Assembly (NCBI RefSeq): GCF_026226775.1
Contig: NZ_JAKKOD010000001.1
Span: 1,110,501-1,174,500, forward strand
Length of the DNA stretch: 64,000 bases
Direction: 5' to 3'
Source: Avibacterium sp. 21-586
GTDB lineage: Bacteria > Pseudomonadota > Gammaproteobacteria > Enterobacterales > Pasteurellaceae
Below are positions 28,301 to 38,235 of this stretch, piece after piece (position 1 is the stretch's first letter; each line of letters begins with the position of its first letter). The position numbers and the translations under genes are program-made. The notes under the pieces were generated by a model. It saw only the letters and a list, made by a program, of their open reading frames with translations, did not search any database and was not told the DNA's origin.

Positions 28301-28942
28301 AAAATCAGGTAATAGGTTGCCTAGTACGCCTTCAACTGCGCCAATTCGGTAAGTGGGTGCAAATAAAATCAGATTATCATATGAGTTTGCAGGTTTTGAT
28401 AATAATGTATCCAATTCGTAAGTATGAATACCGCCTGCTTTATATACTTCATTGCGTGGATATTGACCACGAATAATCAATTCTTTACTGATGGCAGTAT
28501 CTTCTAGGAAATGGTCTTCCATTGTTTGAGATGTTGTGAGAAAAAGAACATTATTTCTATAAAGATTATAGTTTTTAATATATTTACGGACAACGCTATC
28601 AGCCAATACCGAATTCATACCTAGTGCCAGCTCAATATGCTTTAAACCAACACCATGCCAAGTATTAAAAATTTTAATATTTTCATTCATTTCTGCAGGA
28701 TATGATTCTCTGAAATTTTCAGTTACATATACATCCGCAGCTAAAAATAACTTTTTACTTTTTTCACTGGTTAAGAAAGTAATATTGTTAATTCCCGTAT
28801 TCTTTTTAATTTCTTTTGCATCTTCTTCGTTATCAGCAATCCACCAACATTCGTGAGTTTCTTTGCAATACTGATTCATATAAAGAAAGAGAGCTTTGGG
28901 GTTTCCTTGCCAAGCATAGGTACCAAATAGCCAAAGTTTCAT
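25340..28942 (-). CDS. Multidomain capsule polymerase, Bcs3-like
   Basis: A 1200-residue protein with three parts. Residues 1-375 are a TagF-like (CDP-glycerol/ribitol phosphotransferase) GT-B domain with NTWHGVGLKHIE (His96), LFAPTYR, VKVHPFMKK (His233) and IIDYSS. Residues 383-620 are a HAD phosphatase-like domain starting SFDIFDTLIRR. Residues 620-1200 form a further transferase-like region with YFISRDGHFLKQIAD. This order and size match Bcs3 of H. influenzae type b (1200 or so residues), which combines ribitol-phosphate transfer, ribofuranosyl transfer from PRPP, and dephosphorylation. The adjacent CDP-ribitol synthase supports a ribitol-phosphate polymer. The exact repeat unit cannot be read. 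Confidence 0.82.
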   Translation of the reverse strand: MKLWLFGTYAWQGNPKALFLYMNQYCKETHECWWIADNEEDAKEIKKNTGINNITFLTSEKSKKLFLAADVYVTENFRESYPAEMNENIKIFNTWHGVGLKHIELALGMNSVLADSVVRKYIKNYNLYRNNVLFLTTSQTMEDHFLEDTAISKELIIRGQYPRNEVYKAGGIHTYELDTLLSKPANSYDNLILFAPTYRIGAVEGVLGNLLPDFAQLEQICARNNNLFIVKVHPFMKKDNYVIEMAEKYRNSNHILFWNDDYDIYEAFYAIDVAIIDYSSIFYDLLDAGVEKFIRYVPDLDSYQQDLELIGDYMDLTEGVIIKNYQSLLQQLNSSNIPTISDERKAYLQKYFFSFVEKDNAMSKLITAVDNHSLNPVPLKELHSFDIFDTLIRRSTLKPFSIFDYVRDRAKASGIQFPLQITENWVTLRNRAEHDVRDMMRKTTFERKTDKIEVTLDDIYSRLQKNLQLTDVQTNFLKQAEIDAEIAHVEPIQQRIDYLFSLKQEGHDVIMVSDMYLPEKVIRAMLDRADSRLKDIPLYLSSTIGHQKSTGKLYQHIFFEIGYQYSKWTHYGDNKHADGSVPRRYGIQTATHDIDDFIPFENALVSAMDNYNRYPAYRLATKMHRYRSELIKTMDNVLLETKYYNYAYVGSALVSYINWAVRDAIKRGYETLYFISRDGHFLKQIADKIITTKKYKLKTKYIYGSRKAWRLPSFINKVDDETFWQFGNFVGMDSFDDLVKASYLSEEELLELFPEFESLKTAKHLRGAVAENIRKILSDSQTYRQKVLDIAREKRKIVRRYLQQEINPNEKFAFVEFWGRGYTQDTFSRLLNDAFDKDITNPFYYVRSFTDDIGTSVRHNFILAPQNFSFFEPIFAQTPYDSIPGYIEINGRIEPIINHRDATTSELISDGLLKFTEDFLSLDLVDEDYFTSSLAQFTYQYQMSHNDDQFICNVFSELKDNISSFGIEKAYAKALTLDQLQGIASKQELDKLTQSIQISLAKSDQKTIDYYQRIQKNYNLPKFNGKVMKKAYAVNPLETYVVSDKLPFTVESIQNNSFYLDVNFNDTTKRKDLYLKKGHTIEVAAIDWLKGGVPRLLTEYGYITAHKDWVHNIDGARIKQKLTAEQKKVQKKTALAKGKNPLDFSKSRHNSRKMRKLARDPYAFFKDAKNPAVSKLKHLFNEQHAVGRMMSRLVRKNLNR

Positions 28943-28956
28943 AGTAATATTTCCTT

Positions 28957-30060
28957 TTATAATTTCTCTAAGATAGATACGATTCTTTTATTAAGTGGAG
29001 TTTTCGAATATGAGTTATCAATTATATAATCTTTTAGCTGAGAAAACCCTTCCATAGAAAATATAGGAATTGACGAATTATTTTGAAAAGTTATCAAGTT
29101 ATTTTGATAATATTGATTGCATTTCAAACTCAGTAAGTATTCTTTCTGTTCTCTCGAGCAAAAAAGGTAATAGGGGATACTTTCATTCAATAATTGAGTT
29201 TCAACAGCCGATACATCACATAATCCAAAAACTGCACTAAAACCTTGCAATGTGTCAACTAGATGCACGCCTTTTCTCTTGATTTTCCAAGCTTGAAATA
29301 AGGAGAAATTTAAGTGCGGTTTAAATAAAATCAATTTTTTAGATTCTTTAAGTAAATTTTCAATAAGACGTAGTAGAAATTCTTTATACTCTACTAATCT
29401 ATAACCCGTATTAGGGTGAGGTCGAATTACAATATAATCTGTTTGGTGATATTGACTTAGCTGTAAAATCGTTTGTGTAACAAGTTGCGTATAAGACAAA
29501 CTTGAATAATTTTCTTGCGGAATTCCTCCTTCCCAAGTTGGCGCATAAAAAATTACAGGTGTAGTATTATTTGACAGACCGGATAGTCCTGTTTTACCTA
29601 CGAATGTATCACCTCCTGTAATTAATCTTTCTGAATCTGAGGGAGAAAATATTTTATGTTTAAAAAAGCGATCAATTCCAGCATTACCAGCTGTCATTAT
29701 ATAATCATAGATCCGAATAATCGGTTTTACTGAAGATATTTTGTTACTTTCTCCGTGAGTGATAAATATATGAGTTAAATTTCGATTTGCAACTGCACGG
29801 CAATTAGATTGTGCATTAAAGGGATAAAAAACAATACCTTCTTGTAAAGCATCAAGATCAGCCGCTTTTACAAAACGATATGTGATATTCATTTTTTGAA
29901 AAAGATGAGAAATAACTTTTGCTGATTTATGCTTATACTTTTTAATAAGAAGAGTGGTATTTCCCCTAGGGAAAATACCATTCTCAAAAAAAGTAATAAT
30001 CTGTTTTGCTGTACCAACAATTTTACTATCTAAGTAGATAAAATAGGGTTTATTTTTCAT
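28957..30060 (-). CDS. TagB/F-like glycerol/ribitol-phosphate transferase
   Basis: A 367-residue protein of the CDP-glycerol glycerophosphotransferase superfamily. Visible blocks are [21 protein letters not shown] and [13 protein letters not shown], which parallel the H-G, A-P-T and K-x-H-P positions of TagF. It overlaps the CDP-ribitol synthase gene by 11 bases and precedes the polymerase by 14. A second, smaller transferase beside a TagF-like polymerase would fit the transition transferases that prime group 2 capsule chains on the poly-Kdo linker. That role is inferred. It could alternatively add a side group. Confidence 0.72.
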   Translation of the reverse strand: MKNKPYFIYLDSKIVGTAKQIITFFENGIFPRGNTTLLIKKYKHKSAKVISHLFQKMNITYRFVKAADLDALQEGIVFYPFNAQSNCRAVANRNLTHIFITHGESNKISSVKPIIRIYDYIMTAGNAGIDRFFKHKIFSPSDSERLITGGDTFVGKTGLSGLSNNTTPVIFYAPTWEGGIPQENYSSLSYTQLVTQTILQLSQYHQTDYIVIRPHPNTGYRLVEYKEFLLRLIENLLKESKKLILFKPHLNFSLFQAWKIKRKGVHLVDTLQGFSAVFGLCDVSAVETQLLNESIPYYLFCSREQKEYLLSLKCNQYYQNNLITFQNNSSIPIFSMEGFSQLKDYIIDNSYSKTPLNKRIVSILEKL

Positions 30061-31495
30061 TATTTTCGAATTCTTTTAGTAGATCTGAAATATACATCTC
30101 ATCATTTAAAATGACATCAATAATATTACCTGTTTCTTTACTTTCTAATACCATTAATGAAGCAAATGCAACAGTTTTAGGATTTAGTAAAGTTCCTTCT
30201 GGCTCAATACCAAAAGCTTTTGTTCTCATCGGAGTTTTAGTTCGTTCTGGATTAATACAGTTAATTTTAATGTTATCTGGCATCCACTCTTCCGATAGGG
30301 CCTGAGTTAAATTTACTATTGCCGCTTTTGTAGAAGAATAAATGGCATAAAATGCCCTTCCTCGTGTATAAGAACTAGATGTGAAACTCAACAATGAACC
30401 GTGTGATTCTTTTAAATAAGGATAAGATGCCACAGCAACATTAACCATTCCAGTATAATTTACATTAATGCTATTAGAAATTTCTTCATAATCCATTAAT
30501 GATAAGGATTTATGATTTAAAATTGCAGCAGTATTTACAACATAGTCAATACATTTCTCTTTTTGATAAATATCAGAGAATGCTTGTTTTAAAGCATCTA
30601 TATCCGTTATATTGACTCCATTTGAACGGCTCAAACTATAAGTTTTTATACCAATTTTTTTTGCAATTTGGATAATGTCTGCACCAATACCATAACTTCC
30701 ACCAACGACAACTAACACATTATTTTTCATATTATATAGTCTTTCTAAGGAAGTTATATTTCTTAGCGAAAAATGGCTTCGACTCTGAAATAATTTATCA
30801 GCAATAAAAAGATCAACAGGGCGAGTTAATTTTATATTTGTTTCTGAACCATCAACAATTGCAATTTTTTCACTAGGTATTGTTTTCAATACTATATCGC
30901 AATCACAAGTCCCTTGAATATCTGATTGTAGGTAAATGTTGTAAGCTTTCTTTATAACCCCCAATCGGAAAGCTTGAGGTGTCTGTCCTTGATAATATTC
31001 ACTTCGCTTTGGAATGTCTAAAATTTCTTTAGTATCTGGATTGACGTGGACGATAGTGTCTGTTGCCGGAATAGCAACATCTACAGCAACATAGCTGTCT
31101 AGCTTCTCTATACACTTACTGATAATTTCAGCCGATAACAATGGACGAACAGAGTCATGGATTATTAACTTACAGCTGTCATCTTCTTCTTGTAATGCTT
31201 GAATAGCCGATAAAGTAGAATCCGTTCGCTCTTTTCCACCGAATATAATTCTATTAACTTTTGAAAATCCAACTTTTGTAACTAATTCCTCAATCCTTCT
31301 ATAATGATTACGTTCAGCAACAATCACTATTTCATCAATTTCAGAATGTTGTTGAAATATATTAATTGTATGTTCTAATGCTGTTTTGCCAGCTATTTTA
31401 GAAAATTGCTTAGGGTACCCTAAACCCATACGAGAACCAACTCCTCCGGCAAGAATAATGCCAAAAACTTTAGCTTTCATATTTAAACGCCCCAT
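30050..31495 (-). CDS. bcs1: Bifunctional ribulose-5-P reductase / CDP-ribitol pyrophosphorylase
   Basis: A 481-residue fusion. The N-terminal IspD/TarI-like cytidylyltransferase (about 5-235) has [12 protein letters not shown] and [10 protein letters not shown]. The C-terminal short-chain dehydrogenase (about 245-480) has [14 protein letters not shown] for NADPH binding and the Y-x-x-x-K pair in [10 protein letters not shown]. This is the Bcs1/Acs1 architecture of H. influenzae types b and a, producing CDP-ribitol from ribulose-5-P. The ATG at 31495 has an AGGG-containing site upstream; another ATG at 31480 begins [13 protein letters not shown] and is also possible. It is the first gene of the leftward capsule operon. 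Confidence 0.9.
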   Translation of the reverse strand: MGRLNMKAKVFGIILAGGVGSRMGLGYPKQFSKIAGKTALEHTINIFQQHSEIDEIVIVAERNHYRRIEELVTKVGFSKVNRIIFGGKERTDSTLSAIQALQEEDDSCKLIIHDSVRPLLSAEIISKCIEKLDSYVAVDVAIPATDTIVHVNPDTKEILDIPKRSEYYQGQTPQAFRLGVIKKAYNIYLQSDIQGTCDCDIVLKTIPSEKIAIVDGSETNIKLTRPVDLFIADKLFQSRSHFSLRNITSLERLYNMKNNVLVVVGGSYGIGADIIQIAKKIGIKTYSLSRSNGVNITDIDALKQAFSDIYQKEKCIDYVVNTAAILNHKSLSLMDYEEISNSINVNYTGMVNVAVASYPYLKESHGSLLSFTSSSYTRGRAFYAIYSSTKAAIVNLTQALSEEWMPDNIKINCINPERTKTPMRTKAFGIEPEGTLLNPKTVAFASLMVLESKETGNIIDVILNDEMYISDLLKEFENNEK

Positions 31496-31651
31496 AGATT
31501 CTGCCCTATAAAATTTTAATAATTTAATCTATACATTGTAAATGTGATACTATAAAAACTCAAGCGTATTATAGACCAACACTGAAGTGTAAGTTATACT
31601 ATAGAGAATATGAGAATGTTGATTTCATCTAACAACTTTAAGGTTAAATTT

Positions 31652-32803
31652 ATGCGTAATTTATCTATTTTTATAACTTGCTGCTTACTTACATCCTGTG
31701 CCAATTTACCCACATCAGGGCCAAATAAAGGTAGCATTGAAAAAATAGAGCAACAAAATACTAATATTCCTGCTGTTCAGTTAATTAAGTTAGATGATAA
31801 AGTAGTTGGAACTAGCCCTTTTCAGAAACAATCATTCCAAGAGCTATCTCCCTCTAAGCAACGTTATCAAGGTGTTGTAAATTCGGGTGATTTATTAGAC
31901 ATCACTCTTTGGGAAGCACCTCCTGCAATTCTATTTGGTAGTGTTCTAAATGAAAGTGGTATATCATCAAGCCAAAGTACTCGCCTTCCGGAACAAATGG
32001 TCAGTAATAATGGCAGAGTCACTATACCTTTTGTCGGTTCACTGCGTGTTGCTGGAAAAACGCCTGAACAAATTCAATCGGAAATTATCAAACGATTGCA
32101 ACCAATAGCCAATGAGCCACAAGCAATTGTTCGGATTATAAAAAATAATTCAGCCAATGTTACGATTCTGACCCAAGCAACCGCAATGCGTATGCCACTA
32201 ACTACTTATGGAGAACGTGTATTAGATGCGATTGCGAGTGCCGGAGGAGCCAGCGGATCACCAAAAGATATCTCTGTTCAGCTTACTCGAAATAATCAGG
32301 TTAAAACAATTTCATTAGCAAAATTAACCAGAGAACCGCAAGAAAATATTCTCCTTCGTGCTGGTGATATATTAAGTTTACAGAATAATCCTCTTTCATT
32401 CACAGCAATGGGAGCCGTAGGACATAGCAGTGAAATACGTTTTTCTAGTGAAGGATTGAATTTAGCTGAAGCAATTGGTCGAATGAGTGGATTACGAGAT
32501 GAGCGAGCCGATCCGAGAGGTATATTTGTATTTCGTTATGTGCCCTTTGAGAAGCTACCGCCCAATACGCAAAATGAATGGTTAATGAAAGGCTATCACC
32601 AAGGAATGAATATTCCAACCGTTTATCAAGTAAATTTACTTGAACCAAAATCAATGTTTTGGATTCAAAATTTTGCGATTGAAGATAAAGATATCGTCTA
32701 TGTATCGAATGCGCCATTAGCTGAATACCAAAAATTTATTCGTATAATTTTTGGCACGACAACACCAGCATTATCAACAATCAATCGTATTAATAATCTG
32801 TAG
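31652..32803 (+). CDS. bexD: Outer-membrane capsule export lipoprotein BexD/CtrA
   Basis: A polysaccharide export porin of the Wza-like OPX family. The ATG at 31652 (after AAGG) gives 383 residues starting MRNLSIFITCCLLTSC, a lipoprotein signal with lipobox L-T-S-C. The upstream ATG at 31610 would disrupt the signal peptide. SGDLLDITLWEAP begins the Poly_export domain and is followed by soluble SLBB-like repeats (GRVTIPFVGSLRVAGKTPEQ, YGERVLDAIASAGG). It heads bexDCBA, transcribed away from the synthesis genes across a 156-base AT-rich spacer in which no operator was recognised. Confidence 0.93.
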   Translation: MRNLSIFITCCLLTSCANLPTSGPNKGSIEKIEQQNTNIPAVQLIKLDDKVVGTSPFQKQSFQELSPSKQRYQGVVNSGDLLDITLWEAPPAILFGSVLNESGISSSQSTRLPEQMVSNNGRVTIPFVGSLRVAGKTPEQIQSEIIKRLQPIANEPQAIVRIIKNNSANVTILTQATAMRMPLTTYGERVLDAIASAGGASGSPKDISVQLTRNNQVKTISLAKLTREPQENILLRAGDILSLQNNPLSFTAMGAVGHSSEIRFSSEGLNLAEAIGRMSGLRDERADPRGIFVFRYVPFEKLPPNTQNEWLMKGYHQGMNIPTVYQVNLLEPKSMFWIQNFAIEDKDIVYVSNAPLAEYQKFIRIIFGTTTPALSTINRINNL

Positions 32804-32812
32804 GTGCATGAT

Positions 32813-33946
32813 ATGGAACAGCATATTGAAAAACCGATCGCTCAAAAGAAAAAAAGACTCGCTTTGCATAAAATAAACCCGTTATTCTGGATAACGGTCA
32901 TTATCCCTACTTTTTGTTCGCTCTTTTATTTTTCAATTTGGGCTTCAGATGTTTATATTTCAGAGTCCAGTTTTATTGTGCGATCTTCTCGTAGTCAAGC
33001 GAGTTTAGGTGGAATGGGGGCATTATTACAAAGCATTGGATTTGCCCGTTCTCAAGATGACACCTTTACGGTACAAGAATTTATGCGCTCTCGTAATGCA
33101 TTAACTTCCTTAGAAACAGATCTACCAATAAAAGAATTCTATAAAGAAGGCGATTTTTTCAGTCGTTTTGCTCCCTTAGGATTATTCGATTCGCAAGAAG
33201 CATTCTATCAATATTTTCGCGATCACTTGTCAATCAGTATTGATTCATTATCTGGCATTGCAACCTTAAGTGTGCGCACCTTTGATGCAACATCAGCGCA
33301 AGAAATTAATAATGCCTTGCTCAATCTAGCTGAGAAATTAGTGAATCAGCTTAATGATCGTGCGCGTGGGGATACCATAAAATTTGCCCAGCAATCGGTT
33401 AATGAAGCAGAAAATCACTTAACTGAAACCTCCGTTGCATTAAGTCAATATCGTGTTAAAAATGAAATTTTTGATGTAGCAAGTCAATCAGAATCCGTAT
33501 TAACATTAGTACAGAAATTACAAAATGAATTAATTTCGATTCAAACTCAGCTTGATCAAGTAAGAGCTTTATCACCGAATAATCCCCAGGTCAAAGTGTT
33601 AAAAGCAAGACAAAAAAGCATACGAGAAGAACTGTCTCAACAATTAAATGTAGTCTTTGAAGGCAAAAAATCGTTGACTACGCAGTCGGCTGAATATCAG
33701 CGATTAATCTTAGATAACACATTAGCTAAACAGCAATTAACGGCCGCAATGTCTGCATTACAAAGTGCAAAAGAAGAAGCTGGCAGACAGCAATTATACC
33801 TAGAAATTATTGCTAAACCTAATCGTCCCGATTTAGCCTTAGAACCTCATCGTTTATACAATATTTTGGCAACATTGATTCTTGGCTTAGTGATTTATGG
33901 CGTATTAACACTATTACTAGCTGGTGTAAGAGAGCACAAAAACTAA
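32813..33946 (+). CDS. bexC: Capsule export inner-membrane protein BexC/CtrB
   Basis: A 377-residue polysaccharide co-polymerase/adaptor (KpsE-like) that bridges the ABC transporter and the outer-membrane porin. One membrane span lies near the N-terminus (PLFWITVIIPTFCSLFYFSI) and one near the C-terminus (LYNILATLILGLVIYGVLTL). A long coiled-coil periplasmic region lies between them. The ATG at 32813 has AGGTG just upstream. A GTG at 32804 would add three residues. It follows bexD closely, and its stop codon overlaps the next start by one base. Confidence 0.93.
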   Translation: MEQHIEKPIAQKKKRLALHKINPLFWITVIIPTFCSLFYFSIWASDVYISESSFIVRSSRSQASLGGMGALLQSIGFARSQDDTFTVQEFMRSRNALTSLETDLPIKEFYKEGDFFSRFAPLGLFDSQEAFYQYFRDHLSISIDSLSGIATLSVRTFDATSAQEINNALLNLAEKLVNQLNDRARGDTIKFAQQSVNEAENHLTETSVALSQYRVKNEIFDVASQSESVLTLVQKLQNELISIQTQLDQVRALSPNNPQVKVLKARQKSIREELSQQLNVVFEGKKSLTTQSAEYQRLILDNTLAKQQLTAAMSALQSAKEEAGRQQLYLEIIAKPNRPDLALEPHRLYNILATLILGLVIYGVLTLLLAGVREHKN

Positions 33947-34743
33947 TGCGGTATGGCGAACAAACTTCATTACGAGAATCATTTGAGATCCAGTGGCGCG
34001 TGCTAAAAGCATTATTGCTACGCGAAATCATTACTCGTTATGGACGTAAAAATTTAGGGTTCTTATGGTTATTTGTCGAACCCTTTATGATGACCCTTGT
34101 TATTGTATTAATGTGGCACTTCTTTAGGGCAGATAGATTTTCTACGTTAAATATTGTTGCTTTTGCAATCACAGGCTACCCATTATTGATGATGTGGCGT
34201 AATGCATCTAGTAGAGCAATTGGTGCAATTGATGCGAATATGGCATTATTATATCACCGTAATGTTCGCCCCTTGGATACCCTTTTTTCCAGAATGACGT
34301 TGGAAATTATGGGCGCGACTGTTGCTCAGATTTTGATGCTTGCCTTTCTTGTGATGATCGGTTGGGTTGAAATGCCAAGCGATGTATTATATATGCTTTT
34401 TGCTTGGTTCTTAATGGCTCTGTTTGCCATTGGTCTAGGTTTAATCATTTGCTCACTCGCTTATTATTTAGAATTTTTTGGTAAAATTTGGGGTACATTA
34501 ACATTTCTAATGTTTCCTATCTCAGGTGCCTTCTTTTTTGCAAATAGCTTGCCTACCAATGCGCAATCTATATTACTATGGTTTCCTATGATCCACGGTA
34601 CAGAAATGTTTAGACATGGTTATTTTGGTTCCAGTGTTATAACAATGGAGTCACCAAGCTATCTTCTTACCTGTGACTTAATTATGTTACTGGTAGGATT
34701 ACTGATGGTTCGTAGTTTTAGCGATAGGATCAATACAAGATGA
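33946..34743 (+). CDS. bexB: Capsule ABC transporter permease BexB/CtrC
   Basis: A 265-residue ABC-2 type permease (KpsM family) that moves the lipid-linked capsule across the inner membrane. The N-terminus [32 protein letters not shown] is the family signature, followed by about six hydrophobic segments. It overlaps bexC by one base (TAATG) and bexA by four (ATGA), so the genes are translationally coupled. Confidence 0.95.
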   Translation: MRYGEQTSLRESFEIQWRVLKALLLREIITRYGRKNLGFLWLFVEPFMMTLVIVLMWHFFRADRFSTLNIVAFAITGYPLLMMWRNASSRAIGAIDANMALLYHRNVRPLDTLFSRMTLEIMGATVAQILMLAFLVMIGWVEMPSDVLYMLFAWFLMALFAIGLGLIICSLAYYLEFFGKIWGTLTFLMFPISGAFFFANSLPTNAQSILLWFPMIHGTEMFRHGYFGSSVITMESPSYLLTCDLIMLLVGLLMVRSFSDRINTR

Positions 34744-35384
34744 TTAGTGTAGAAAATGTATGTAAGGAATACTATAACAGAACAGGCCCAGTTAAAATAT
34801 TAAATAATATTAATTTTAAACTTGAGAAAGGCGAGAAAATTGGTATTCTGGGTCGAAATGGCGCAGGGAAATCTACCTTAATCCGCTTAATAAGTGGGGT
34901 TGAAGCCCCAACTTCAGGGTGTATACGCAGAGAAATGAGCATTTCTTGGCCACTCGCTTTTAGTGGTGCGTTCCAAGGGAGTTTAACGGGAATGGATAAT
35001 TTGCGTTTTATTTGCCGTATCTATAATGCCGATATTGATTATGTAACCACTTTCACGGAGACTTTTTCTGAATTAGGTGATTATCTATATGAACCAGTAA
35101 AAAATTATTCTTCGGGAATGAAAGCTAGACTCGCGTTCGCTTTGTCTTTATCCGTTGAGTTTGACTGCTATCTTATTGATGAGGTTATTGCTGTTGGTGA
35201 CTCTCGTTTTAGTGATAAATGTCGCTATGAGCTGTTTGAGAAACGCAAAGATCGTTCTATTATTCTGGTTTCACATAGTCCTTCTGCCATTCGTCAATAT
35301 TGTGATAATGCAAAGGTATTAGAAAAAGGCCGGCTACTTGATTTTGAATCAATTGATGAAGCATATAACTATTACAATCAATAA
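34740..35384 (+). CDS. bexA: Capsule ABC transporter ATPase BexA/CtrD
   Basis: A 214-residue ATPase of the KpsT family. The Walker A motif is GRNGAGKST (about 37-45), the ABC signature [15 protein letters not shown], and Walker [12 protein letters not shown]. This is the short form typical of group 2 capsule exporters. It is the last gene of bexDCBA and is followed by a strong terminator. Confidence 0.95.
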   Translation: MISVENVCKEYYNRTGPVKILNNINFKLEKGEKIGILGRNGAGKSTLIRLISGVEAPTSGCIRREMSISWPLAFSGAFQGSLTGMDNLRFICRIYNADIDYVTTFTETFSELGDYLYEPVKNYSSGMKARLAFALSLSVEFDCYLIDEVIAVGDSRFSDKCRYELFEKRKDRSIILVSHSPSAIRQYCDNAKVLEKGRLLDFESIDEAYNYYNQ

Positions 35385-35404
35385 AATCTTTAAACATTAA
35401 CCAT

Positions 35405-35426
35405 ACCCGCACTCGAAAGTGCGGGT
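35405..35426 (+). terminator. Terminator of bexDCBA
   Basis: ACCCGCACT (35405-35413) pairs perfectly with AGTGCGGGT (35418-35426) over CGAA, followed by AAAATTTTCTG. The T-run is weak, but hemB converges from the other side. Confidence 0.75.
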
Positions 35427-35442
35427 AAAATTTTCTGTATTT

Positions 35443-36522
<1,080 letters not shown>

Positions 36523-36543
36523 CTAAAAATGGTTGGAAAGAAA

Positions 36544-37314
36544 TTATTCGTTGTTTTGTTGTTCTTCGCTATCACTGTCCGTGTCATCTTTATCTTGTTT
36601 CGGGCGATAAAAACGTGCAAATAACAATCCTACTTCAAATAATAAACATATAGGAATCGCAAGCAAGGTTTGAGAAAAAATATCTGGTGGCGTGAGCAAC
36701 ATGCCGACTACAAAAGCCGCAACGATGATATAAGGGCGTTTTTTCTTTAAATCATCAACCGTAGTAACACCGGACCAGCATAGTAAAATAATCGCTACAG
36801 GCACTTCGAAACAGACACCAAAGGCTAAAAATAAGGTGAGAACAAAGTCTAAATAGCTACTAATATCAGTCGCTATGGCAACCCCTTCAGGAGCGGTTTT
36901 AGTAAGGAAACCAAATACAAGAGGAAACACCACATAATAAGCAAATGCAACACCTAAATAAAACAGCATAGTACTGGAAAATAATAGTGGGTAAATTAAC
37001 CGTTTTTCATGCTGGTACAATGCAGGTGCAATAAATGCCCACACTTGGTAAAGTAAGAATGGCACAGAAATAAATACTGCAACGACACCGGTTAATTTCA
37101 ACGGTGTAAAGAAAGGGGTTGCAATATTGGTTGCAATCATACTCGCCCCCGATGGCATTACACTTAATAATGGGGAGGCAACAAAATTATAAATATCATT
37201 AGCAAAATAAACCAATCCTAAAAAGATGACCGCCACAACTAACACGCAACGCAACAGACGATCACGCAATTCAAGTAAATGGCTAATTAAAGGTTGGGTT
37301 TCTTCAACAGTCAT
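36544..37314 (-). CDS. tatC: Twin-arginine translocase subunit TatC
   Basis: A 256-residue inner-membrane protein that recognises twin-arginine signals. The N-terminus [17 protein letters not shown] is the family signature, and six hydrophobic segments follow, with [13 protein letters not shown]-like and [14 protein letters not shown] blocks. The tail is acidic. It starts 9 bases after tatB. A Tat substrate, the sulfatase at 8621, is encoded in the same window. Confidence 0.96.
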   Translation of the reverse strand: MTVEETQPLISHLLELRDRLLRCVLVVAVIFLGLVYFANDIYNFVASPLLSVMPSGASMIATNIATPFFTPLKLTGVVAVFISVPFLLYQVWAFIAPALYQHEKRLIYPLLFSSTMLFYLGVAFAYYVVFPLVFGFLTKTAPEGVAIATDISSYLDFVLTLFLAFGVCFEVPVAIILLCWSGVTTVDDLKKKRPYIIVAAFVVGMLLTPPDIFSQTLLAIPICLLFEVGLLFARFYRPKQDKDDTDSDSEEQQNNE

Positions 37315-37323
37315 AAAATCCCT

Positions 37324-37878
37324 TTATACTTTTTCTGAGTGAGATTCTGTTGGGGAGACAACATCAGCAAGGTTATCATCTTCAGGATAATAGGCACTGG
37401 TTAGCGCCAGTTGCGATTCATCTTGCTCTGCAAGTTCTGCAATATCGGCTGGCGAAAGTGTATTTTCTTCTCCAGATGTATCGCCCTGAGCAATGCCTTG
37501 CTGCACTATTTCTTCAGAATTTTGCACCGCACTTTTTAATTCTTGCACTTGCTGCTCAAAGGATGTTTGCGAATTTGCAGCTTTTTCTTCTAAATTGGCT
37601 TTAATTTTTTCCGCAGAAGCCTTTAACTCTTCCACTGTTTGGCTCAATTCAGGAGAAAGCTGCTGTAAGTTAAGGTGTTCCGCTTTTTTGATACTTTCCT
37701 GCAATTCCTGCAATTTTAATTCTTGACTCAGCTCATTTTGAACATTTGCAGCTAAGCCACGAAGTGTACGAATCCATCCCATCACGGTACGAATCGCCAC
37801 AGGTAAACGTTTAGGGCCTAGCACAACTAAGCCCACAATGGAAATCAACAGTAATTCAGAAAAACCAATATCAAACAC
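37324..37878 (-). CDS. tatB: Twin-arginine translocase subunit TatB
   Basis: A 184-residue protein with one N-terminal membrane helix ([25 protein letters not shown], the TatB signature with the G-P hinge), an amphipathic helix, and a long Glu/Gln-rich tail. The start is GTG at 37878, 3 bases after the tatA stop. It works with TatC in recognising substrates. The tail is variable and carries an uptake signal at 37526-37534. Confidence 0.95.
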   Translation of the reverse strand: MFDIGFSELLLISIVGLVVLGPKRLPVAIRTVMGWIRTLRGLAANVQNELSQELKLQELQESIKKAEHLNLQQLSPELSQTVEELKASAEKIKANLEEKAANSQTSFEQQVQELKSAVQNSEEIVQQGIAQGDTSGEENTLSPADIAELAEQDESQLALTSAYYPEDDNLADVVSPTESHSEKV

Positions 37879-37881
37879 GGA

Positions 37882-38109
37882 TTATGCCTGTTCTTTGTCT
37901 TTTACAGTTTCAGCCGTCGCTTGTTGTGCGTCACCACTAATTTTTTTCGGCTCCGCTTGTACTTCCTCATCTTTCATTGCATTTTTAAACCCTTTCACTG
38001 CAGTGCCTAAATCAGAACCTACATTACGCAATTTTTTTGTGCCAAAAAAAACTAATACAATCAAAAGAACAATGAGTAACTGCCAAATGCTTACGCCACC
38101 TAAACCCAT
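37882..38109 (-). CDS. tatA: Twin-arginine translocase subunit TatA
   Basis: A 75-residue pore subunit of the Tat system. It reads [33 protein letters not shown]-type, with one membrane helix, the F-G-x-x-K-L hinge and an amphipathic helix ([12 protein letters not shown]). AGGAGTTT precedes the ATG. It lies 126 bases downstream of ubiB, a spacer with no recognisable gene. Confidence 0.95.
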   Translation of the reverse strand: MGLGGVSIWQLLIVLLIVLVFFGTKKLRNVGSDLGTAVKGFKNAMKDEEVQAEPKKISGDAQQATAETVKDKEQA

Positions 38110-38235
38110 TTTAAACTCCTGTAATTAACTTAAACCAAAGTGTGTCAAAATATAACTTTTTTATTCATATTCGACAATAGCCAATTTATATTATTTCACA
38201 TTTTATTGATTTATTATCAACTTTAGCAATCCTCT

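Noticed and set aside
31496-31651. Defined operator in the capsule divergent promoter region
   Set aside because: The spacer is AT-rich with several -10-like stretches, but no palindrome or consensus pair stood out enough to support a call.
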